Positions 1-9,989 of a DNA stretch of 28,360 nt are shown in pieces. The stretch lies in contig JAIXMF010000167.1 of the NCBI GenBank assembly GCA_025201365.1, forward strand, positions 1 through 28,360. Reading direction: 5' to 3'. Numbering within the stretch: position 1 is the first letter of the stretch; every line of letters begins with the position of its first letter. A model generated the notes under the pieces. The model had not been told where the DNA came from, did no database searches, and saw only the letters and a list, made by a program, of their open reading frames with translations. The translations under genes were made by a program, and so were the position numbers. The DNA comes from Syncephalis plumigaleata (taxonomy: Eukaryota; Zoopagomycota; Zoopagomycetes; Zoopagales; Piptocephalidaceae).

Positions 1-56
1 CTTTACGAACAGGTCTTCGTAAGCCATTTTTTACAATCATCTCATAGTATATCAAC

Positions 57-2168
57 ATGCAACTCAGCTGGCAACTTACTTGTGCTTTACTGGCAGTCGT
101 GAATGCTGCTAGCACGATTACGGCAGATGATATACCACGAAAGATGCAAACTAACGACAATCTCAAAGCACCTCAACGACTGCCACCGCTAAAACTACAA
201 CAATCTATGTCCGAAGTCACCGCTTCCAACATTCCCTTGCCACAGGGCTTCAACGCCCAAAGAGCAAGAATGTCATCAATGCCACCTTCTGGAATTAAAT
301 TCGGTCCTAGTCCATACATTAAAGTGGACCTATTCACCATTGGACCATTACCGACCTATAGGACAATTGTCAATTATCCACATCTAAAGCCAACTGTTGA
401 CAGGCTCACACCTATTGGAGATCCAGCAAAAATAGCCGATGCATTTATCCATAACTATTTGAAGGTTATGGAATACAATCTCAGTAGTTCGTATGTGTCG
501 AAACATGGAATTAAGCATGCTTACTATAAGCAACATGTAAAAGGAATTGAAATTGCAAATGGCGACATTTTCGTACATATCGACAAGAACAATCAGATCA
601 TCGCGTATAGCGAGACTGCCTACAAACGAGCGCATGCACAATCAAGACCATGGCCACAATTGCCGATAGATCAAATGATGACATCGCAAAAGACGGCATT
701 AGCCGTATTCTACAAGTATATAAACAAGCCGATCACGCCAATGGCCCTCAACATTGTGAAAGCACAACAAAAGGACGGCAATGCCGAGATGTTCATTATC
801 AAGAATGTACCGCTAGCTGTTAGCGATGTGAACTCCAAACAAGTGTATATTCACGATGAACAAGGCATCCTCGTGCCTGCCTGGGAATTCAATATAAAAA
901 TGCGTATCAACCGTTTCAAAGTGCATGTATCTATCTATGGTCAAAAGCTGCTAAGCGTGATTGATTGGGCATGCGCTGCCAGCTATAAAGCTGTCCCAGT
1001 AGGCATCGCCAATATTCAAGTGGAGGGATTAAAAACGCTGATTAATCCACACTTAGCTAAGGTCTCCCAGAATGGCTGGCATAATGTAAACGGCACTCAC
1101 ATGGAGTCGACAGAGGGCAACAACGCGGCTGCTATGATACGATACGACAATGACAATGCAATGTTTCCCATGTCGGCGACCAATGATTATGACTTTCCCT
1201 ACTATCCTAACGTGGCGCCTCACCGAAATGCCGGAGCAGCCATCGCCAATGCCTACTACGTAGCGAATAGGATGCACGATATATTCGCTCGTTATGGTTT
1301 CCACGAGGGTGCCGGCAATTATCAAGAGAAGAATTTCAATAACGAGGGATTCGGAGGAGACTCCATTGAAATATACGTGCAGGCAAAGGATGCCTTTAAT
1401 AATGCATTCTTTGTACCATCACCTGATGGTCAAAAAGGAATAATGCAACTTGGACTGTTGCTAGATGAAAACAACAATGTATACGACAGTGCGTTTGACA
1501 ATGATATAATCATTCATGAGTTGACGCATGGATTATCCCAAAGATTGATGGGTGGACCGAGAACGGTCGATTGTCTCAACAACAGAGAATCCAGAGCTAT
1601 GGGCGAAGGCTGGAGTGATTTCGTGGCAATTTGGGCTCGTTTGAAAGAGACGGATACCGATCATACTGTGTACAAAATTGCAACGTACGCCAATCCAAAC
1701 GGTGATCGTAGGGTGCCATATACGCTCAAAGAGCGGGGTAATTTATCTACGTACAAACTCTTTAACGACAAAGGATGGAAGGATCAACACGACACTGGAG
1801 TCATTTGGGGCAACATTCTTTATCAGATGCATCGCAACATCTATAACACGATGAAGAAGTTCTCGAACGATATCGCTAATCCAAGTATCGATGCAAGTAA
1901 CACACTGGTGATGGAGTTGATCGTTGCTGCCATGCAAGTATCACCGTGTAATCCTACATTTGCCAATGGACGTGATGCGCTTGTTATGGCCGATGAAATA
2001 TTGACCAAGGGCAAGTACAAGTGCGAGATATACGCTGCTTTCGCAAGACGCGGTGTTGGCGTCAAGGCACGACGAACAGCAATTTTCGGTAAAGTAGAAG
2101 AAGACTTTAGCATCCCGAATGTGTGCAAGGGATATAGTCATCTTCTTAATGATCCTGTTGTTTTCTAA
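57..2168 (+). CDS. Secreted fungalysin-type metalloprotease (peptidase family M36)
   Basis: A single-exon 703-aa reading frame for an extracellular zinc metalloprotease that degrades proteins outside the cell. Residues 1 to about 18 form a hydrophobic signal peptide ending near VNAAS. Residues about 140-187 match the FTP propeptide (fungalysin/thermolysin inhibitory domain). The catalytic motif HELTH lies at residues 487-491 (zinc ligands H487 and H491, general base E488), and GEGWSD at 516-521 gives the third ligand E517, the M36 spacing. Length fits a full pre-pro-enzyme. The start at 57 is chosen because the signal peptide begins there; only 56 bases of upstream sequence are present, so the promoter is outside the window. 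Family assignment is firm; the in vivo substrate is unknown. Confidence 0.95.
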   Translation: MQLSWQLTCALLAVVNAASTITADDIPRKMQTNDNLKAPQRLPPLKLQQSMSEVTASNIPLPQGFNAQRARMSSMPPSGIKFGPSPYIKVDLFTIGPLPTYRTIVNYPHLKPTVDRLTPIGDPAKIADAFIHNYLKVMEYNLSSSYVSKHGIKHAYYKQHVKGIEIANGDIFVHIDKNNQIIAYSETAYKRAHAQSRPWPQLPIDQMMTSQKTALAVFYKYINKPITPMALNIVKAQQKDGNAEMFIIKNVPLAVSDVNSKQVYIHDEQGILVPAWEFNIKMRINRFKVHVSIYGQKLLSVIDWACAASYKAVPVGIANIQVEGLKTLINPHLAKVSQNGWHNVNGTHMESTEGNNAAAMIRYDNDNAMFPMSATNDYDFPYYPNVAPHRNAGAAIANAYYVANRMHDIFARYGFHEGAGNYQEKNFNNEGFGGDSIEIYVQAKDAFNNAFFVPSPDGQKGIMQLGLLLDENNNVYDSAFDNDIIIHELTHGLSQRLMGGPRTVDCLNNRESRAMGEGWSDFVAIWARLKETDTDHTVYKIATYANPNGDRRVPYTLKERGNLSTYKLFNDKGWKDQHDTGVIWGNILYQMHRNIYNTMKKFSNDIANPSIDASNTLVMELIVAAMQVSPCNPTFANGRDALVMADEILTKGKYKCEIYAAFARRGVGVKARRTAIFGKVEEDFSIPNVCKGYSHLLNDPVVF

Positions 2169-2483
2169 ATACAGTACATATATATATTCATTTGTCTATA
2201 TTCTACTGATTCTATAAATATTGCAAGTAGTCTAATGTATTTATTACGGCTAAACCAAAGCAAGTCATTCATCGATGACTTAATCAATGTAGTAAAATGG
2301 TAAAGACGCCCTTATCCAATAATTAAAATATGTCTTCATACGAGAAATGGAACCATTGTTGCCATGGCCCTAATAGGTGAAATTACAAGTATGTCAATTC
2401 GATATGTTACAATTAATGTTGATAAATAATAATAAAGCTTATCCATTTAGATGTGGAAGCGACAACTATCACGAATAAGTAGT
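2169..2483. other. Intergenic, 3' flank of the M36 protease gene
   Basis: AT-rich non-coding DNA between the protease stop and the Fanzor-like relic. An AATAAA at 2431-2436 could be a poly(A) signal for the plus-strand gene, although it lies more than 250 nt past the stop. Nothing else is recognised. Confidence 0.5.
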
Positions 2484-2880
2484 TTATTGTTGTCCTTGTC
2501 CTTCATTTCTTGAACGTTTAGAAGTAATAACACTTGGATGTAGTTGTGTTGGAACACCGTTTTTATTGCAAAGACTGAGAATAATTTGAATAACATTCAG
2601 ACATGCTGCCATATCCCGATTCCATACACGATACTCGAATCCTTTACCTTTCATGTCATCTTTACAATTATGATGTGTGCATCTAATAGAATAATGAATT
2701 AGTATATTGTTATAGATTATACTCATCTTAAGAAGGCATGACAAGTGACAGTAGGATATCTCATCAATTAGAAAGACTTGAACACCATGCTTCATTGTTA
2801 TCCACACTTGCGTATGATTTATTTGTGTATTCTTGATTAAAATAACGTCATCGTATTTCTCTATCCCATATCGCCTTTCT
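2484..2880 (-). pseudogene. C-terminal remnant of a Fanzor/TnpB-like RNA-guided nuclease
   Basis: The minus strand carries an open stretch ending at a stop at 2484 (107 codons from 2807, open to about 2875). It contains an RCTHHNC zinc-finger half, then a short spacer, then VWNRDMAACLNVIQIIL, which matches the Fanzor/TnpB C-terminus (RC-x-C, then WNRD-x-AA-x-LN with the third RuvC aspartate). Upstream, FLIDE is where the family has a D/E followed by an aromatic, a Thr-Ser and the first Cys pair. Here that pair is poorly kept, and in the next frame near 2750 a Y-P-T...TCHAF reading looks more like the family, so a 1-nt frameshift is likely. Only about a quarter or less of a normal protein is left; the N-terminal and RuvC-I/II parts are gone. 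No methionine start is apparent. Read as a dead transposon-associated nuclease gene, not a functional one. Confidence 0.7.
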
Positions 2881-2894
2881 TATTCCATTCCACT

Positions 2895-4514
2895 ATGTCT
2901 ACTACTACTGATACTACTGAAATATCGAGTAATTCCAACTCGTCTTGTAGATTACTAGACTGTCTGAATAGTCTTCCATTTCATGACCAGCGTGTCTTCC
3001 GTAGTCTACTTGGTCATATCGAATTAGTGCGTTTATCAGCATGTTGTCACTCGTTAAGAAGCAGTATTCGAAATGACCCAATATTATGGCAAGAACTATA
3101 TCATAGGGATTTCCTATCGAGAGCCCATTACGATAAAGAAATGGAATTCGTATTATGGTGTACACGCACAGATGTCAACAATCCATGTACATCGGATAAA
3201 CGAGCCGATCTACTAGAGAATGTGGACTGGTACAACACATATCGTCGACGAGTGAGCACCGAGAATAATTGGCGATATGGACGACGCAAGACCACGCATA
3301 TCGATATGGAACGTGACGAGCATGGACCAATACATAATGCACGAGCTGAAAACGATCATATGTTTATCACAAAGCAAAATCCCTCAGACGAAATATCAAG
3401 GCATAGTTATACTTTAGAATGTTTGCCCCATTCAAATCGTAGATCAAACAACAGCATTGTGTATAAAAGTACGTTCTCCACATCGCCAAATGTTCTTCTG
3501 CTAGATAGTGGTAATGATTACAAGTTTGCCCCAAGTGATCATTATATAGCTGTATACAATAGACCATTCGGATGCAAAACCGACTATAATGTAAAAATAC
3601 TTACTCGCAAACATGGTGGTGTTTTCACTACATTCTATGCTCCAGCACCATATGAAGTGAGGGCAATCGAGGGGAAATGGATATTGTTTGTGTGTGAATC
3701 AAAAGACATACTCGATGATTCACTTTATGTTTGTAAGTGTAGTAACTATACAATGATACCATATAATTAGTACTAATAATTAATATATTTAGACGATATA
3801 GTAGTATTCGATATAGATAATAGTATCATGTGTCCAGGAAGCACTGATGGTATATGGAATGCGAGATGTTTATACAAAACAACCAATGATACAGCAATAG
3901 TATATACGGCAAGACTAGTGAAAGACGGCGACGTGGATCGTATTGAATGGGCATTATACGAGTTCTCGAGTAATAATCCTGTTGTACGGTTGCGAAGTGG
4001 TTGGCTTCAACTACCCGAAATCCAGACAAGAAGTCTAGGTCCTGCTTATAATTTATCTGGCTCACACATAATGCTACGGCTACATAGTCAAGTCTGCCGC
4101 TTTCCCCATGTAATTCACAATGTAGCGTTAGGCGGCCAATGTAATACTCCACAAAATTGTTATACTATATCTGATAACAATATACCAGTCCCACTATTAC
4201 AGCTCGGATTTAAACGTCAACTGTCAGCTAAGAGTCCCCTGCAAGTATGGACAGATTTATCATGTAATGACGATCAGATATTACAGTCTCCAGGCGCGAC
4301 GTCATATCGTCATATAATTGGAAACCTATATTTAATTACAAACCCTACTTCATATGGGTCTAAATTACTTGTGGACATTAATACAAAAGAAACAATACGC
4401 AAACTAAAGCCTATAGGTTCAGGAGAAAAGATAATGGCATATACAATGGTCGGCATAATATGTAGTCCCGTTTACAGCGATGCGTCAATTATACAAGAAT
4501 ACGGTGAATTATAA
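2895..4514 (+). CDS. F-box protein (two exons)
   Basis: Exons 2895-3732 and 3793-4514 join to 519 aa. The 60-nt intron has donor GTAAGT (3733), a perfect TACTAAT-type branch site at 3771 and an AG at 3791-3792; without splicing the frame would stop at 3770. Residues about 18-75 look like an F-box: an N-terminal LP-like start, hydrophobic helix positions, and a LWQELYHRDF ending typical of F-box helix 3. Such proteins link substrates to SCF ubiquitin ligases through Skp1. The remaining ~440 residues (beta-rich, many aromatic residues) match no domain I recognise, so the substrate is unknown. AATAAA at 4523-4528 is a plausible poly(A) signal. The start sits about 15-20 nt beyond the Fanzor relic, so the promoter must overlap that relic. 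Confidence 0.75.
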
Positions 4515-4994
4515 CTAACATCAATAAATCATATTACATTAGTTAATAAGAGTAGTGTTTATACATCATTAAACCATAACACATGCTAATGCTTTCTATG
4601 AACTGGATGGTTAATCGAATAAATCAACTATAGTAGCAATTGAGACATCAAGCTGTACAAACTGATGAATGCTTCTCAATACATAGAGGATGTTGCTCGG
4701 TAGCACATGTACTACAGCATCATTTCATTCTGCTTGATTGAAGATTGCTATCTGAATAATCTCAAATGTCATTATAACAATGCACTGAATAAAAACAAGC
4801 ATCCATGTTGTCCTTTACTAAATGTTCCTGTCAACTCATCATAGCTTGTTAAAACTATTGTAATATAGGATATCGCGATCATTAACATCTCTCTCAACTG
4901 CTAGGGCAATGACAACTACTCAATAATAATAGCAATGCGGTGATAATGTTAACTATTGTGTATAACTATTTATTTATACTCCATTATAATGTGC
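4515..4994. other. Intergenic between convergent genes
   Basis: About 480 bp of AT-rich DNA between the 3' ends of the F-box gene (+) and the GH81 gene (-). No coding signal, repeat or RNA gene is visible. Confidence 0.6.
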
Positions 4995-7698
4995 CTACAT
5001 ATTCTGCAAGCAAGTAGCCACCCAGACAAGTGCATTGGTTTTGGTGTTGCCATTATCCCAGCCATTGCCTGCACCATTGCCATTAGGCATCGAGAGAAGC
5101 TGGCTCCAGAGCGTTTTGATCGCTTCAGTGTTCCTCCTGGTGGTGTGACCGTAGGCGCGAGCCATAAGTATGAATCCTTTCCAGCCGTCTTCAATTGGCG
5201 GACTAGGTCGGGACAATGCCTCGTCAAGTATGCCGTCAATACGTTGAAGCCATTGACGATCGTATAGTTGACGTGACACCGGTGTAAATGGAATAAGTTG
5301 TATGCCATGAATGAACTCGGATTGTTTGCCGAACCATGTGGCATAATCCATTTTAGTCGTCCATAAGACGCCAGTAGTGCCGCGATGACGATAAGGAGCT
5401 GGATAGATGACACGCTGGCCATTGGCTAATTCGTCACCGTCAACACCGACACCCGCAGCCGTGCTACTCTTTGTCTGCCATGGCACTAGTTCACGGGTGA
5501 CAGGCGGGTTACTCGCCGACATGGCAGTGGTCGTGTCAGCAACGTAATAAATCTTACCCTTCGCGTGAACGGGTAGTGGTGGCATCATTTGCCAGTAGGT
5601 ACGAGCAGCACGAAGTTCCATCGCCAATAGGACACGAGCCGCCACTTCCAACTCGGATTGTCGTGTCGTGTTAGCAAGCAGCAGTGCGGCATAGTAGGCA
5701 TTGATTGCCTCCGATGTACTCTCCTGGTTACGGTTATCGGCGAACACGGATAGCCCACTGGCCCAGGAATGACCCTCGTACGCGTCAAAGTGGCGGAATC
5801 GAGGGAAGGGTGCCGCGGCACGCGATGCCTTCAACGAAGTGGCCAACGGACATATATAATCAAGCAGAACCGATAGTATGGCCGATTGATGGGTTGACCA
5901 CCAATTGGGACGTTTACGTGCGAGTACAGCGGCAGCGTACACGAAGTAGCCATGATGGAAGTGATGATCGTTGTAGCGACCATGTCCAAAATCCGCATCG
6001 GCATTACCACTAGCACCAGCTGGTGTGAGTAGGCCACCATTCGTGCTGTCGTAGCGGAATGCCGCTTGATTACTCGGTGCAGATGTGGTAAGCCATGGCG
6101 TGAATCCCTCGGCTAACCGGTCGAGTAGCTTATTGAGAAGGTCCGGTTGATTTAGCTGCTCCGCCACAAGTGCCAGACGAGCTAGACGTGCGATTTGCTT
6201 GCCAAACCAGTAGGACTCGCTAGTGGTGGGTGTTTGGCTATGCTCCACATCAACACGAAGTGAGTCGACGAGTGCTCGCTGCCAATCTCCCGGTAACTGA
6301 GAGTAGTTCAGCTTGTCGTGCCAATTGATTTCCGGTGCTTTATCGTGCATGATCCATTCGTTGCCGATAACCGCACTCATTCGACCCTTCGAGTTACGAT
6401 AGCCACGACCGTTAGAGAAGGCACGCGCGTCGATTTGCGGCTGCATGAGTACATGAGTGTGATGCGGAAGAGCCAGCATCAATAATGGCACTGATGGATT
6501 GGGACCAGCACGACGATAAGTGAATTTACTAATAACTAATTCTATAGAAATGTAGTGTGTTAATCATCCATCATTAGCTATCATAATTATAATTGTAATG
6601 TAAAGCATTACCTTTAGCATTTGTAGTGGGATCCTGATTGTTTTGTATTTGCCATGAAAAGGTGCCACCTACAGGATAGCTAGCGTGGTACTTGTCCAGC
6701 ATGACTAGGCTCTCATCAATGAGATCAGGTACGGCGGCAACTCGAATGACACCGGTGAATCCTTTATTATCGTTGCTGTTACATGTCAGTTGTAGCATGT
6801 TAATACCATTTAGTTGCCAGTCTACATTCTGAGTTGCATCAGCAATAACAAATACAATCCACGTTTGTCCGTTATTCAAGAGGATCTTCCAACTATTGAA
6901 GCTATACCGACTGAATTCAATGATTGCATGTCGTGTCTTCAACTGAACATGAGCCATTTGTTGGAATTCCACTGTTGTATACGGAGTTGCCTTCACCAGC
7001 GTTTGACGTGCCCACGAACTAGCCCGACTCGTTGGCCATTGCACCGTCACGGATAGATCGTCGTAATCGGTCACTTGTCGCGCAAATGGTTGCCGTTCAT
7101 TGTTGTCCCAAATGAGATGCCAGTCATCGATCCATACTTGCCACATGGCCTCCTCGATTACGTGTACCTTGGGCCAGCCTATCTCCACTCGACTTTGACC
7201 ATCGACGGGCAATCGCATCAAGTAGGGTGGACACGATATTTGCGTGCCGCCATCATCAAGAACAAGATTTTGCCACCAAGTATTGGTAGGCAATGGTATG
7301 GATGTCTGTTTTTTATTACATTCAATAAAATGATCAATACTAATAGTAATAGTAATAATACTAACAATTACCTGTGGTAATCCTGAGCTATTAAACGAGA
7401 ATCTTGATGTGACACTATTGGCTACAGAAGCGAATGGCACCTTGAAATCAGCAAATGATCGAGTTATACGATCTTGACCTAACATGGCGGTGGCACTAGT
7501 AGTATTGCTGGATAGCACAGGTTGTGAAAAACAAGCAATAACAACAATGAGGACGACGATGATAATGGAAAGAAATCCATTCAAAACATTCATTTTGGTG
7601 GACAAGTGTTTACGAACGTCATCAAATGATCTACGTAAGGAATGGTCACAAATGACCGTCCCTTTACGTATACGTTTCTGAACGCCGTTCTTGATCAT
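4995..7698 (-). CDS. GH81 endo-1,3-beta-glucanase (three exons), probably membrane-anchored or secreted
   Basis: Exons 7698-7372, 7305-6612 and 6541-4995 join to 855 aa. Family 81 enzymes hydrolyse internal beta-1,3-glucan bonds in fungal walls. Visible hallmarks: PLPTNTWWQNLVL soon after the first intron, LLMLALPHH, YNDHHFHHGY (catalytic-type D532), GHSWASG (597-603) and NQESTSEA (E614 and E618). Intron 1 (7371-7306, 66 nt) is a multiple of three without a stop; intron 2 (6611-6542, 70 nt) is phase 1. The first Met of the open frame near a good context is 7698, giving a basic ~38-residue tail before a hydrophobic segment at about 39-59 (type II anchor). Starting at the Met at 7593 (also A at -3) gives an 820-aa enzyme with a normal signal peptide; I cannot decide between them. 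A role in wall remodelling or in attacking other fungi is inference. Confidence 0.9.
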
Positions 7699-8161
7699 GA
7701 TGAACAATAAAGTAAATAGATTTGTTAAATTGAAATATTGCAAAAGATCAGGCCGAACTTACTTTATCCTCTTTAATCTACTCGAAATATAAAGGAGTAT
7801 CAAGGGATAATGGCGATAACGCAGTAGGTCACAACAGCAACCAGTGCTGTAATCCACCAAAGCGAAACAGCACATAATGTAATGAGCATCAGATGATGCA
7901 AATAGCAGTCTACACCTTACCTCAATTAATATTCGTGTAATCATCGTATACTGTTACGGTTACATTGATGATTCGATGATACTCTAATTAAGCAGAAAGT
8001 AATCATGGAATGCGTACACAATGTACTCTACATTTATATTGTACTAGTCTAAGAAATCACCTATTTTTATTAAAACAAACTGTCTAACAATAAATGTATG
8101 AATGAAGGAATACGCAGATATCACTGCATGTTACACTGTTCTCGTTCGTACGTTCTTTCGT
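7699..8161. other. Intergenic, 5' flank of the GH81 gene
   Basis: About 460 bp between the GH81 start and the stop of the Asn-rich gene, both minus strand. Potential splice donors (GTAAGT near 7763, GTAAGG near 7920 on the minus strand) may mark 5' UTR introns of the glucanase transcript, but no coding exon could be joined. Confidence 0.4.
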
Positions 8162-9150
8162 TTAGTACACAGCCTCGTAACTGCTATCGTCTCCTTCATC
8201 TCCTTCATCTCCTTCGTCTGCGTCATCATCTGCATCATTATCGTCACCAGTATCGTCTTCACCGGCAATATCGTAATCTTCATTGTAGGTATTGTTGTTA
8301 TCTTCACCACCACCATTATCAGTACTATTATCCCCTGTATTGCCCGTACCTCCATTACCGCCATAGGTGCCATTATTAGTGTTGTTATTGTCACCAACAT
8401 CTCCGGTATCACCATTGTTGCTACCGTAGTCTGTATTGTTATTATTGTTATTGTTGTTGCCGTTATTGCCGTTGTTGGTGTTGTTGTTGTTGTTGTTGTT
8501 ATCTCCTGTATTACCAGTACCTCCATTGTTGCCTCCATTGTTGCCATAATGATTGTGGTTGTTGTTGTTGTTATTGTTGTTGCCAGTATCACCGGTGCCA
8601 CCAGAGTTTGGCCTATGATGACGTCGTACACACACGCCGCCTCTGCCTGGACGAAGTGGGTTCTTAGGCTTGCACACAAGACCGTGCTTGCAGCGACGAC
8701 GATGTACACCACGACCACCACAGCGTCGTCCCTCTCCCACCAATCCACCTCGACGGTGTGGATGATGTGGTCTATGTGGACGATAAGCTAGTACGCAATG
8801 GCCAGGAGCACCATGGATGCCGCTACTGCTATGTGCGCATCTCAAGCCTGGTGCGCAGATACGTGGAGGCCAGACAGCACCGCCACACTTGCCGCCCAGT
8901 CCGGATAAAGCAGCATGAAATGGCGCATGATGGCCGTGACCGCCAAATCCATCTGTAAAGATAGTTGCGTAACATTAATTAGCAATGATGTAAGGAATAC
9001 GCGAGGTAACATGATCACACAGAATTGAATGTGTGTAATTCCTCGGTTACACTTGTTCCTACTCATTTACTCACCTGTGGTCACGGTAGCATCAATAATG
9101 CTAGAAGCGGCAAGCAGGCAAGCGGTTATGAAAACTAGACTTGCGTGCAT
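8162..9150 (-). CDS. Secreted protein with two Cys modules and a long Asn/Gly then Asp/Glu-rich tail
   Basis: Exons 9150-9075 and 8952-8162 (122-nt GTGAGT-AG intron, phase 1) join to 288 aa. Residues 1 to about 17-21 are a signal peptide (M-H-A-S-L-V-F...LAASS). The mature start is rich in Gly and His. Two short modules of the pattern CGG-x(n)-C-x2-GL-x-C-x(n)-C follow (around KCGG...CAPGLRC and RCGG...CKHGLVC), separated by a His/Arg/Pro-rich basic stretch. The last ~150 residues are low complexity: runs of Asn and Gly with TGDTG/TGNTG spacers, turning into Asp/Glu near the end. The same Cys module occurs in the 72-aa protein at 14982-15200. No catalytic domain is seen; a wall-associated or matrix protein is a guess. 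A TATA box sits about 125 bp upstream of the start. Confidence 0.8.
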
Positions 9151-9989
9151 CGTGTTGTATTTCGTATTATATCTGTGTACGTGTATATGTATGTATGTAT
9201 GTATGTGTGAAAACGAATGAAAGCTATCAGTAATAGCAGGTAGCTTCTTTGAATATATCGTGAACTGGTCAGGATTTATATAAGCAAATCTATTCTAAAG
9301 GTGACCAAGGAACACACTAATCAATTATCGTTACGTTGCCATACACCTTCGCAATGCGTAGTGTAATATGAAAATAAAGTCATACAGCGTAACCTTCTCC
9401 TTGGAAACAGTACATCATTGCCAGTTAATGGCCAATAACTCGCCATATATATCCAGGTTGACTATAAATGATATTACTCTTTCTATTTGTTGTCATGCTT
9501 TGATGATTTATTTGTAAATTAGTATCTTAGTAACAGCATTTAATATTGTTGTTGTTAATAATGATGATTCGATCGTAATATTCTTTATTTGACAGCGGTG
9601 GCAAGCATAACAGGCATGATAATGGAAGGAATACGAATAGAAATGATGTCTCTCTGTGCTATCATTATTAGCAGAACTGTTTATTATTTGGCAGATACAT
9701 TCTAGTTATGCATAGCATTGTTTGATGCGACCTTGATGGCATTTGCATTGTAGTAAATAACATGAGGTGAATACTAAACAAAGAACAAAGCATTTGCTAA
9801 GAGAGCATTCCATACTGACATAATGGCAAAGACAGCGATGCTAACTAATATGTAAATCTATTTATTGATAAGAGCATAGGTGTTAAAGGCTAACAATGCC
9901 AACTGGTTAGAAAAACTCTGTATAACAATGTTTATTAAGATCCAAGACTAGCAGCAGTAGATGGTAGAATAAATGATTCATTCAGCGGA
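9151..9989. other. Intergenic between the Asn-rich gene and the flippase gene
   Basis: About 840 bp of AT-rich DNA holding the promoter of the Asn-rich gene (minus) and the 3' flank of the flippase gene (minus). A short (TATG)n tract lies at about 9186-9208 in the expected leader of the Asn-rich gene. No further gene is seen. Confidence 0.5.
9275..9282 (-). promoter_or_regulatory. TATA box for the Asn-rich secreted protein gene
   Basis: TATATAAA on the minus strand, about 125 bp before the ATG at 9150, leaving room for a leader of roughly 95 nt. Confidence 0.5.

Noticed and set aside
4956-5422. Frames on both strands over the 3' end of the GH81 gene
   Set aside because: They are shadows of the glucanase coding sequence.
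7759-7944. Minus-strand 61-codon frame ending in a GTAAGT donor, as a first exon of the GH81 gene
   Set aside because: Composition is not protein-like, no acceptor joins it in frame to the glucanase, and two adequate starts exist downstream.
8098-8791. Long plus-strand frames rich in Ile/Val/Thr and His/Tyr
   Set aside because: They are antisense readings of the Asn/Gly-repeat tail of the minus-strand secreted protein, which has a signal peptide and a clean intron.
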